Virus record (IMG/VR): IMGVR_UViG_3300027759_003481
Coordinates: 1 to 38,594 of that record
Source: a virus
Reading direction: 5' to 3' (one strand)
DNA: 38,594 bases
Shown: in pieces, positions 31,002 to 38,594 of the stretch
Position numbering within the stretch: the stretch's first letter is position 1
Layout: every line of letters starts with the position of its first letter
The notes under the pieces: model-generated
Told to the model about the DNA's origin: nothing
Database searches by the model: none
Seen by the model: only the letters and a program-made list of their open reading frames with translations
Position numbers and translations under genes: made by a program

Positions 31002-33097
31002 TGTCCAGTCCATTTAGCTATCATACTAACACGGTTACTGCTATAAATGCCAGTGCCACGTCGTGTGCTACGCATACTTCTTGTGCCAGGTTCCACAGGA
31101 AATGTGTATCGAGTCCATGTAGCATTTTGATCTACAATTTGATCACCGCGTTTCTGGCGATAATCTTCAGTGGGCTCCATTGCATAACCCTTGACTTCTA
31201 CACCCGGAATTGAATTTAACATAATCCACATGGCCTGTCCATGTTTAGTTTGTGTTGCACCAGCTTCTAAGGTAAGTTTAAGTATGTTGAGAGCAATTCC
31301 GTACAGGGCTTTGCCCAATCCTTGCCCACGGTAATCTGGATCAGTGGCCACAGTTTCTATACCCCAGGTATTGAGTGGGTCAAGCGTGGCAAACAAATCC
31401 AGTTCAGCAACTAATTGGTTGTTGTCGAAGATCATAATTTCCATAAACTCTGGATTTTTTTGGTTTACAGCATAAGAGAATCTACTGCCGCCTGGCAACG
31501 GTTTAGTCTTGGGCATGGTTGCCATTGGCTCAAGTGTATCCTTATCACCAAAGTCACCTTGTGGTATACGGGCTATTTCCATTATGCCAGTGCTACGGCG
31601 TAGGTAAAACTCAAAGTTTTCGTCACCAGGATTATGGTTATCGATAAAGTTTTGATAATACTGTTGGGCTTCTCGTGGGCTATTGGCTTCAAATCGATCA
31701 ATGATGCGTGTAGGATCATTATGATCGTATATTTCCCAACCTTTGCTTAGGCGCTCACGTGCTTGACTCATACGATCGAGTCTACTATCAACTTGTTTAC
31801 CAGCACGACTCAAATAGCTTTGTAGACGTTCATCACTGATTTCGTTGACCGCCTGTGTTTTTGTCAGCGTATAAGTTGCGCCACCCAGCATATCTTCTCT
31901 TGTTAAATCGTAACCGGTACCAGTGATGTAGCGTTGAAGCATTCTATCATATAGTCGAGCTCTACTGCCTGTGGGGTCGTCTTCTTTTTCTGCGCTGAAA
32001 TTCAACATTGCCGGTTTACGCTTGGCGATAAATTGCCGCATGGCAGTCAGCACAGTGGCAAACACTCGAGGAGCATCGCCCTCTCCGGTTATCTCCATGT
32101 TTTCATCACGCTCAAATTCCACCATCCAATTGTTGTCGCCTTGTGCCATGAACAGCACAATTAACTCACTGCCATCATCCAAGTCGGCTGTGGCGTGCCA
32201 GTCACCATTTTGTTTGGTCCACTGAATGGCGTAAGGTTGATCGAACGCTTCTGTTACGCCTTGTTTCTTAACTGGCTTCCAGTGGAACACAGTCATGCCC
32301 ATACTAGGATATTCTTCGTGTGCCCATTTTGCGCCTAGGATGTTCTGTATCACAGGAACAAAATATTTGCGATATAAACTGGTGCGATTGTCTTGTTTAC
32401 TAGTAAACGATACGGCCGGAGGACGAGCTTTGGCCATGTATTCAGGTAATTTTTGTTTAATAATATTAAGAACGGTGCTCAGTATCCGAACTGTGCTTTT
32501 ACTGGCAGAAGTGGGTTGGTCAGGCGCATTATAATCGCCGTTGACTGCAAATGTAATATGCAGGGTATCATTGAATTCACTGCGGTCAAAGAACACATCT
32601 ACCCAGTTACCGTCTACTGTGGCATGAAACAAACTGCGAGATCTTTTGCGATTGGGTTTATATTCAGAGGGTGCATTGCCTAACTCATTTAGTTGAGCAA
32701 CAGGAACCCAGGCCATGATATCCGACTTGTTTAATAAATTGGCTGCGGCCCAGGCTCTGTGATTGCCATCAATGATCCAACCTTTGGCATCTATCACGAT
32801 GGGTCTACGATCCACAAAGTTTGCACTGTATTCACCAGCATGTTCGGGATCTACTGTTTGCACTCGATTGTAAGGATCGGCTTTGGGCTCTTGTTCTTCA
32901 TCGTCGTACTCTTGATCGGGTATGTGTATGCTACTTAACGGAATACGTTTCAACTCGTATTGCGGATAACGCATGATCAAACCCTTTAAGAATCCGCCAC
33001 CCTTTTGATCGTCGGGGTGTATACCATCTACATAATTCCATACCTGTTCAGCAGATGCAGTTTTAACGGATTCTACAACGAACTCACTGGCTTTCAT
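30998..33097 (-). CDS. Multidomain phage protein: CTS, ParB-like, duplicated domain, GNAT acetyltransferase
   Basis: The 699 residues begin MKASEFVVESVKTAS, matching the capsid-targeting pattern with cut V-V-E. A ParB/sulfiredoxin-like region (about 50-135) has VIDAKGWIIDGNHRAWAA, with the DGNHR active loop. Two divergent copies of one domain follow (about 155-275 and 285-415), both with a W-x-D/A start, a helix, and an LY-x-x-x segment (SLYRKYFVPVI; RLYDRMLQRYI). After V-N-E-I comes a helical module (420-455) and a W-E-I-Y-D module. A GNAT acetyltransferase (about 540-650) has TDPDYRGQGLGKALYGIAL, the acetyl-CoA loop. QGVTEAF and QLNELG are further cleavage-like sites. It is likely a packaged polyprotein whose parts act on host targets. 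Confidence 0.72.
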   Translation of the reverse strand: MKASEFVVESVKTASAEQVWNYVDGIHPDDQKGGGFLKGLIMRYPQYELKRIPLSSIHIPDQEYDDEEQEPKADPYNRVQTVDPEHAGEYSANFVDRRPIVIDAKGWIIDGNHRAWAAANLLNKSDIMAWVPVAQLNELGNAPSEYKPNRKRSRSLFHATVDGNWVDVFFDRSEFNDTLHITFAVNGDYNAPDQPTSASKSTVRILSTVLNIIKQKLPEYMAKARPPAVSFTSKQDNRTSLYRKYFVPVIQNILGAKWAHEEYPSMGMTVFHWKPVKKQGVTEAFDQPYAIQWTKQNGDWHATADLDDGSELIVLFMAQGDNNWMVEFERDENMEITGEGDAPRVFATVLTAMRQFIAKRKPAMLNFSAEKEDDPTGSRARLYDRMLQRYITGTGYDLTREDMLGGATYTLTKTQAVNEISDERLQSYLSRAGKQVDSRLDRMSQARERLSKGWEIYDHNDPTRIIDRFEANSPREAQQYYQNFIDNHNPGDENFEFYLRRSTGIMEIARIPQGDFGDKDTLEPMATMPKTKPLPGGSRFSYAVNQKNPEFMEIMIFDNNQLVAELDLFATLDPLNTWGIETVATDPDYRGQGLGKALYGIALNILKLTLEAGATQTKHGQAMWIMLNSIPGVEVKGYAMEPTEDYRQKRGDQIVDQNATWTRYTFPVEPGTRSMRSTRRGTGIYSSNRVSMIAKWTGQ

Positions 33098-33975
33098 CGC
33101 ATAGCAACCTGGTACGATTTAAATTGATCCTGGCGCGACTGTAGGCCTTTTGATGCAGGATTAATTTTTTTAGTTACATCACCAGTATTGCTAAAGTCTT
33201 TTATTTTTGGAGCAACACGATTTTGCCAATACCATACTGCCACTTTGGCTGCAACGTCGGGTCTAGCAGCCAGGTCAGGTTGTTGTGCTAGTGGTAGGCC
33301 CAATGCGGCACCAGCTCTAGTATAATTGTCACGCCCGGTCAATTGTATAAACCCACGTCCTTTGAAACGTTCACCATCACCTTTGACTTTGTTGCCTAGT
33401 ATTCGCGCAGTTTTTTTATGTTGTTCGTACTTTTTGGCAAAATAAGCTGGACTACCACGTTCTTCCATGCTGGCAAAGTTTGCACTTTCGTGAGCACATT
33501 GTGCCAAGAACTGTGCTAGTTCTGTGCCACGAATTCCACTAGCTGTAGCAACTGCTTTCAATTGCTCCACGGGTGCGGCCTGTTGTGCAGGCGCCTGCAC
33601 TTGTGTAGTGGGCGCTTTTGCTTGTGCTACCGGCGCAGTCATTTTTGCATTGGCTGTGCCGCCACCCAAGGCCATGGCTCCAGCTAATGCAGCACCACCT
33701 AGGGCTGATTTCCACCCTTCTTCTAGGTCTTCTAATTCTTCGGCAGGCCAACTAATAAAACTGTTGCCGTTGATGTCGCCAGCACGGACAACGAATGCAC
33801 CACCGTTGTCGTAGCCTTCGTCTTGACCAATTTCCCAACCCATAGAGGCCAAGGCACGTTCAGCACGTGGATCTTCATCACCTTGCCACCACTGTGCAGC
33901 TAACCGATGTAGTATTTCTTCTTCGTTGGGCTCTCTATCATCACCACCTGCAGGTGCAAATTCGTACAGTCTCAT
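33094..33975 (-). CDS. Endolysin-like protein: CTS, signal-peptide-like segment and GH19-type domain
   Basis: The 293 residues start MRLYEFAPAGGDD, a capsid-targeting-like leader. A first small domain runs to about residue 85. Then DLEEGWKSALGG leads into a hydrophobic GGAALAGAMALGGGTANA (93-110), which has the form of a Sec signal peptide with an A-N-A end, directly after an L-E-E site. The C-terminal 155 residues form a GH19 lysozyme/chitinase-like domain: LAQCAHESANFASMEE with the catalytic Glu, and GERFKGRGFIQLTGRDNY, the family signature. It probably cuts peptidoglycan. Whether it acts in lysis or from the virion is open; the buried signal suggests release by cleavage. It overlaps the next gene by ATGA. 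Confidence 0.78.
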   Translation of the reverse strand: MRLYEFAPAGGDDREPNEEEILHRLAAQWWQGDEDPRAERALASMGWEIGQDEGYDNGGAFVVRAGDINGNSFISWPAEELEDLEEGWKSALGGAALAGAMALGGGTANAKMTAPVAQAKAPTTQVQAPAQQAAPVEQLKAVATASGIRGTELAQFLAQCAHESANFASMEERGSPAYFAKKYEQHKKTARILGNKVKGDGERFKGRGFIQLTGRDNYTRAGAALGLPLAQQPDLAARPDVAAKVAVWYWQNRVAPKIKDFSNTGDVTKKINPASKGLQSRQDQFKSYQVAMR

Positions 33976-35193
33976 TTAGCAATTCCAGCGACGACGTGCT
34001 TTGCAGATAGCTTTGTCTGGAGTTTTAGCGCACGAAATATTGTGCATCTTCATTTGACCACGACTGCGTGAGCAATAACTCTTTCTACGCTTTGACGCTT
34101 TACTACCCCGCTTCAACTTGCTGGGTTTAGTAGTCACAGCGGTCTTTAACTTACTCCCAGGATGTTCACGGCGATAAGCATTGACAGCCTTTTGACTCAT
34201 GCCAGCTGTGCGATCTTGTTTGTTGGCCTTTTGCCAATCTTCCATAACAGGTTGTGTTGCCGCAAACACATACAGCTCGTCATCAGTAAGACTTTCTAAA
34301 TCTTCCCAGATTGCTTCTGGATCAACACCGTTGCGTTCGGCAAGCATATTGATGTTTGACTCAATAAGGTCAAACTCTTTTAATAGTTCTTTATCAAGCT
34401 CATTATTTTCTTTAATCCCAAGTCGATTCATATGATATCGGCGTTCTTCAGGAGACATGCCTCTTACTACTCTTGTGCGAACTTCGGATATTCTATTTGC
34501 TAAGTTTATCTGATCATCCATATCATTTAACATTTTTAAGATATTTGTAATATATTCTGGGTTTGCCTGCATCTTAGCACCAATACTATCAATATCTTTT
34601 TGTAAATCTTGTCCTATAAACGGTCCTAATTCTAATAACTGATTTCTAATAGCAGCCTGCGGGCCGCGATGTGGCAAATAATTAGCAGGGATATTTACAA
34701 AATAACATCCTAACAAAATCATCTTCCAGTCAGATTCAGTTAATCGGTAATCAGATGCTTTTGCTTGCCCCGGAGCACCCATAGCGGCCAAGCCTGCTGT
34801 GGCACCAGCACCTTTAAGGAAATCTCTACGACTGATCTCGTCAAGTTCTTCACTTTCGTTGGGCACACAGTTACGCACCTGGCCGCCATTCTTGCCTTTT
34901 TTAGTGCCTTCGGCATGTTTGCCTGGCCAGCAACGAGTATAACCATTGGCGTCCTTTTGGCCTTTTCGAATTTCCATGACATTGCCATGTGTTTGGCACA
35001 TGCCACAGTCTTCACAGACCATTTCCATCTCAACACTTTCGTTGTGCTTCTTTTTACCAGCACAATGAGCACGTTGGCTGAAGCCTTTGGGATGGCTGCA
35101 GTTGATACTACTCTTGTATTTTTGGCTCCACTTTTCTGTTATAAATTCGTTAGATCTCATGTTATCACCTTCAAATAGTTCATACAATGTCAT
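33976..35193 (-). CDS. Cys-rich modular phage protein with internal Tat-like signal
   Basis: The 405 residues begin MTLYELFEGDN and then MRSNEFITEKW, two leader-like sequences in tandem; the second fits the capsid-targeting pattern, with I-T-E as the cut. The start at 35193 makes an ATGA overlap, and a second ATG at 35160 has AAGGTG upstream. Two Cys-rich modules follow: INCSHPKGFSQRAHCAGKKK (30-49) and a CEDCGMC (60-66) with YTRCWPGKHAEG. After ESEELDE comes ISRRDFLKGAGATAGLAAMG (120-139), a full twin-arginine signal with AKA at its end. A helical domain follows, and a basic Cys-containing tail (KRRKSYCSRSRG, then KARRRWNC). The modules probably bind zinc or nucleic acid; no enzyme is recognised. 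Confidence 0.65.
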   Translation of the reverse strand: MTLYELFEGDNMRSNEFITEKWSQKYKSSINCSHPKGFSQRAHCAGKKKHNESVEMEMVCEDCGMCQTHGNVMEIRKGQKDANGYTRCWPGKHAEGTKKGKNGGQVRNCVPNESEELDEISRRDFLKGAGATAGLAAMGAPGQAKASDYRLTESDWKMILLGCYFVNIPANYLPHRGPQAAIRNQLLELGPFIGQDLQKDIDSIGAKMQANPEYITNILKMLNDMDDQINLANRISEVRTRVVRGMSPEERRYHMNRLGIKENNELDKELLKEFDLIESNINMLAERNGVDPEAIWEDLESLTDDELYVFAATQPVMEDWQKANKQDRTAGMSQKAVNAYRREHPGSKLKTAVTTKPSKLKRGSKASKRRKSYCSRSRGQMKMHNISCAKTPDKAICKARRRWNC

Positions 35194-38100
35194 TTTTTCT
35201 GACCTCTACGCATATTTAGTTGCCACCGAGCCAGCTGTCCTTTACGTCCTTTGGCATGACTGGCTTTTTCTAATTGGGCCATAGTAGCACCTTTAGGAAT
35301 ACCGTGTCGCTGACTGTCTCCCGGACGGCCTGGACCTTTACCGTCGGCAAAGTTTTCGTTCAATCCAAATCCATCCCGGACAGCGGTCATTAGCTCGCTC
35401 ACACTGGCTTCAGTAGTTGGCAGTGTATCTTGTTCGCCAATGTGCGGGTCGCCTTCTTCTACAGTGCCTAAAGCATAGGTGAACATGCTGTCGCCCTCAT
35501 TGTCAACAATAACAATATAGTATTCATCAGCTACTGCGCCACGGGTGCTGAACATAAAAGAGCCATCGTCCTGACGTTGGCCTTTCCAACCCATGGCTTT
35601 CATTGCGCTGTTAATTTTGTTAACAGCTTCGGGCCAAGGTAGCATGTTTCCCAATGATGCTTCTGGCACGTATTGCTTAAATTCTTTTACAAGTTTTTTA
35701 TATGTGTAAGCAAGTGGGTCTTCTTTTTTCTTGTCGGTATCTACTTTAATTGTTGAGGTTGCGGGTTTGACCAATGGTTGTGGTTTTAGTTTAGGAGGTG
35801 TTGTAGGTAAACGGACGCCTGCACTGCTGACAGGATCTATAGATTCAATCATTACTGGCAAAACTTCGATTTGTACCAAATCTGTATCCGGAGCATTGCT
35901 TCTTATCCAATCCAAGGCAATGCCATTGGCATCTGATTGCACGTTACCTGCACCGCTGAATCTATATAATTCTTGTCCAGTGTCAACATTTACCACTCGC
36001 CACTGTCCTGAAAACTGATTGCCAAAGTTTTGTGCTACATCAGGTTCTATGTCCTGAATAGGATCAGTTAATCTAGCCTGTAAGTCTGCGCTGTCTTGAC
36101 GATCGTCACGACTCTGAGGTTTTTGTTGTTCAGGTTCAGCAATACGTTTGGCCAACTTGGCACGTGGTGTAAGTGTTTTAGGATCCACATATGGGCGAAC
36201 ATTAAAGCCTATGCCTTGGTTGGCATACTTGTCAAATACTTGATTGGCGGCTGCATCTCGGTTTGCACCTTGCACTATTTCAAGAGTTGCGCCAGTCTTG
36301 ACATCATACACTTCCCACTGTTGATTGTCACTCATGTTGACCAACTGATATTCACCCGAGTCTAAGGCTTCACGACCGTATTTCATCCATACTCTATTTT
36401 TAACTTCGTCTTCTTGGAAGCCACGGTATTCAGCACCTGGTACTGCGGTCCAGACGCCGTTGACCTTTTGATACAACTTGAAATACTGATTAATTTTCTT
36501 TTCATTGCCAATGGTCTTTTCAGCCCATTTTTTCTTGAGTTGTTCTGCTGTAAGCTCACCTGCGGCATACTGACTAAACAAGGCCAATTGGCTGTCGCCT
36601 TCAGGAGCAACCAGCTTGTATAACTTTTTAGCAAACTCTCTGCGTTCGGCACTGGGATCGGCTGCTATCTGCATAGCACGGGCATAACGCAACATAGTGC
36701 TGGATAATTTTTCAGGATCGGCTGATTCTTCGGCTAACCAATCACCTCCGGCACTGCGGAATTCTATGTAGCCATTTTGTATATGAGCACTGGTATACTT
36801 GCCCTGTCCTACACCTTTTTGTATTTCACGCTGTGCTAATTCAAGTAAGCCGTGTTGCATCAGCTTCATAGCACCTGCTGGGTCTGAACGACCTGATTTG
36901 AGATTTTCACGAAAGCCCTTCATGGCTGACTTGGTGTAGGTGTTGGCTTCACGACCAAATTGTTGTAGAACATATTCGTCACCTAGGAACAAGATCAGTT
37001 TCAAGTAGTCAACATCGCCACCTCGGTAAGGCACGCTCACACCCATGTGCAGGCCGGTGGTGCTGTTGGTATAAGCATTACCCTCACTGGAGTTGGCCCA
37101 GTCGGTAACTTGTTGTAATTTTTCCAGGGCCACTAACAGGGGCATTGGCGGGCTTACTATTTCTAAACCCATATCTTCACGGTCATCTGGGTCCAAACTT
37201 GAGTCTGGCTCTACAATCCATAGGCCTTCTTTGCGTGTGGTGCTGTGATAATTACTACTTACTTTGACTGGCATGTCCACAACACTTTGTAAACTGTTGC
37301 CAATGTCGTCCCAATCACGTCCGCCATCATTGCCACCACCACCAGTCATGTAGGGCCAGTCTAGGCTATACTCACTGGCCACATCACTCATCCAGCGTAG
37401 GCCTGCATCATCAAAGAATCCTGAATCGTCATCAATTTGATAATTGTCGCGGAAATCATTCAGTGCGGCATCCCAGTTTGCACCTTCTTTTCTTACTTCG
37501 TCGGCTACTAGATCATCCAACAGTCCTTCGGCTTCGCTTTGTGCATTTAAGTATTTTTCATACAGGGGATTTTCTTTTGCGTATGTTTGCTGTTCGCTTG
37601 ATCGGGTAAATTTAGGAGCCTGTTCTCCAGCTTTGATGATCTCATTTATTTCGTCATCTGACAGGTCCAACAAGGCCAACTGTTTTTGTATCTCGCTGTC
37701 CTCATCCCAATCGCCTTCGTCAACCAGCACTTTGCGAATCAAATCTTCGGCTTCGTCTCTGAATTCTCGAATCATTTGTTCGTCGTACCACTCGTAATAG
37801 GCTTCATCCAACTGTTCTTGTAAACGTGCTTCTTGTCTGGAACTTAGGCCACCATACTCGCCGTTATTAAAAAACTCTATAATTTGACTGATACTGCGGA
37901 CACGCTCGTCGGCATCGTAGTCGGGTTCCATTTCATAGTCGCTGTCACCATTGTTAGTGGTGTCACGAAAGATCAATTCCGCTTCAAAACCAGCACGTAT
38001 GCCTTCAGCTTCGGGACTAGTGGCCCATTTCATCAGGGCCGATGGTGACATTTTAACTTCGTCTAACTGTTCACTTTCGGCCAAGGCAAACAGTTTCTTT

Positions 38101-38594
38101 TCTGCTACTTGCTTGTTAAACATTGTATAACTACGCAAGAATTCTTTTTCTTGACGTGTAAGTTCGCGTCCTTGTTTTACTTTGGCCAATAAAAATTTAT
38201 AATAATCTGCTTCGTCACGATTCTTGGATACCGGTGCTTGAATATTTTCTTTAAACTGCGCCAGCTCTAATGCTAATTTTTCAAACAGGCCATTGGCCTT
38301 GGCAATTTGCGGAACGCCTTGTTTGTTTGTTTTGAGATTTAATTTGTTGGCTTCTTTGCCAATTTGCCCAGGCTTGATGTCCACTGTGAGTGCCATACTA
38401 TAACGTGGGTCTTTGGCCTGTGCCTTGGTAGGAATGTAGCCCGATGCACCTTCGTTGGTTGGCCCAGACGGCTTTTGCTGATTTTGTTTTTGTAGTTGAT
38501 ATAGCCGACTTTGATTTTGTGCGTTGACTTCACCGCGCTGAGCACGGATAAAATTGTTTAGTTCTTGAGCAACATCGGCTTGTATCACTGTGTT
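35190..38594 (-). CDS. Large modular phage protein with amidoligase-like domain, 5' end cut by the window
   Basis: The frame is open to the right edge, so the N-terminus is missing; the in-frame GTG at 38588 is only a possible start. Counting from it there are 1132 residues. An amidoligase-like (glutamine-synthetase-fold) domain is interrupted by acidic insertions. EGIRAGFEAELIF (195-207) gives the E-x-E site, WIVEPDSSLDP (457-467) the D-x-S, GLEIVSPPM (474-482) the E-I-V-S-P, TTGLHMGVSVP (510-520) the T-G-x-H, and GYIEFRSAGGDW (606-617) the E-F-R. Two W-x-V/TG modules follow, then a basic end with GRPGDSQRHGIPKGATMAQL. L-D-E, L-A-E and L-N-E sites separate the parts. The domain would form amide bonds on proteins or small molecules. 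Confidence 0.68.
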   Translation of the reverse strand, partial: NTVIQADVAQELNNFIRAQRGEVNAQNQSRLYQLQKQNQQKPSGPTNEGASGYIPTKAQAKDPRYSMALTVDIKPGQIGKEANKLNLKTNKQGVPQIAKANGLFEKLALELAQFKENIQAPVSKNRDEADYYKFLLAKVKQGRELTRQEKEFLRSYTMFNKQVAEKKLFALAESEQLDEVKMSPSALMKWATSPEAEGIRAGFEAELIFRDTTNNGDSDYEMEPDYDADERVRSISQIIEFFNNGEYGGLSSRQEARLQEQLDEAYYEWYDEQMIREFRDEAEDLIRKVLVDEGDWDEDSEIQKQLALLDLSDDEINEIIKAGEQAPKFTRSSEQQTYAKENPLYEKYLNAQSEAEGLLDDLVADEVRKEGANWDAALNDFRDNYQIDDDSGFFDDAGLRWMSDVASEYSLDWPYMTGGGGNDGGRDWDDIGNSLQSVVDMPVKVSSNYHSTTRKEGLWIVEPDSSLDPDDREDMGLEIVSPPMPLLVALEKLQQVTDWANSSEGNAYTNSTTGLHMGVSVPYRGGDVDYLKLILFLGDEYVLQQFGREANTYTKSAMKGFRENLKSGRSDPAGAMKLMQHGLLELAQREIQKGVGQGKYTSAHIQNGYIEFRSAGGDWLAEESADPEKLSSTMLRYARAMQIAADPSAERREFAKKLYKLVAPEGDSQLALFSQYAAGELTAEQLKKKWAEKTIGNEKKINQYFKLYQKVNGVWTAVPGAEYRGFQEDEVKNRVWMKYGREALDSGEYQLVNMSDNQQWEVYDVKTGATLEIVQGANRDAAANQVFDKYANQGIGFNVRPYVDPKTLTPRAKLAKRIAEPEQQKPQSRDDRQDSADLQARLTDPIQDIEPDVAQNFGNQFSGQWRVVNVDTGQELYRFSGAGNVQSDANGIALDWIRSNAPDTDLVQIEVLPVMIESIDPVSSAGVRLPTTPPKLKPQPLVKPATSTIKVDTDKKKEDPLAYTYKKLVKEFKQYVPEASLGNMLPWPEAVNKINSAMKAMGWKGQRQDDGSFMFSTRGAVADEYYIVIVDNEGDSMFTYALGTVEEGDPHIGEQDTLPTTEASVSELMTAVRDGFGLNENFADGKGPGRPGDSQRHGIPKGATMAQLEKASHAKGRKGQLARWQLNMRRGQKK

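Noticed and set aside
30372-35218. Repeated CTAAATA sequences as late promoters
   Set aside because: They occur inside genes or too close to start codons and lack the conserved first base pattern; too weak to call.
38586-38588. GTG at 38588 as the true start of the large amidoligase-like protein
   Set aside because: The frame stays open to the window edge and there is no visible ribosome site, so the gene is treated as partial.
1-38594. tRNA genes, CRISPR arrays, insertion sequences or integrase
   Set aside because: No cloverleaf-like segments, no regular spaced repeats and no transposase or recombinase motifs were seen on reading the window.

Overview
The window looks like part of a tailed-phage genome of the T4-like (marine/freshwater myovirus) type. 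The replication core is phage-like: a family B DNA polymerase with a C-terminal clamp-binding tail, a gp45-like sliding clamp and a small DsbA-like transcription factor. Every gene I can support lies on the minus strand. Genes are packed with 1-14 base overlaps, mostly ATGA junctions. There is no rRNA, tRNA, IS or CRISPR, and no stretch over 300 bases lacks a gene. The host is probably Gram-negative, judging by a phage-encoded lipoprotein/beta-barrel protein and a proteobacterial-type 7Fe ferredoxin. The exact host cannot be read from the window.

Reading in transcription order (high to low coordinates): (1) 38.6-24.2 kb holds large, mosaic, linker-rich proteins, several starting with a short peptide like the T4 capsid-targeting sequence (M-K/R-x-x-E-F-..-E). 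They contain repeated L/I/V-x-E sites resembling T4 prohead-protease sites. Enzyme domains recognised inside or beside them are an amidoligase-like domain, a ParB-like fold, a GNAT acetyltransferase, a GH19-type muramidase/chitinase, a Dps-like ferritin and a deaminase. (2) 24.1-18.3 kb is the replication block: a glycosyltransferase-like gene, the DsbA-like factor, DNA polymerase, a methyltransferase-like protein and the sliding clamp. (3) 18.3-15.3 kb holds a TGT/DpdA-like transglycosylase plus three small proteins, one of them T-fold (PTPS)-like. (4) 15.3-8.5 kb is a translationally coupled surface-sugar cassette with SGNH hydrolases, glycosyltransferases, GalE, a radical SAM enzyme, a short DegT-like protein and a 2OG-oxygenase-like protein. 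(5) 8.5-7.1 kb carries GTP cyclohydrolase I, a small protein and a 7Fe ferredoxin. (6) 7.0-4.4 kb is an 875-residue lipoprotein with propeller-like repeats and a C-terminal beta-barrel. (7) 4.4-0 kb has small proteins, a B12-type radical SAM enzyme, a divergent QueD, a glycosyltransferase and the start of a sugar-nucleotide dehydratase.

Two systems stand out. First, FolE, QueD and the DpdA-like enzyme suggest 7-deazaguanine modification of phage DNA, with QueE and QueC absent from the window. Second, the CTS-bearing polyproteins look like a virion-packaged, protease-processed effector set. Two of them carry Tat-like or Sec-like signal peptides placed directly after predicted cleavage sites, which suggests export from the host cytoplasm after injection.

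Five sigma70-like promoters (upstream of queD, the lipoprotein, folE, the clamp and the DsbA-like gene) and several NATAAATA late-promoter-like boxes are visible. In several of them the promoter hexamer or box contains the stop codon of the upstream gene. All function calls rest on motif reading by eye, without database searches.
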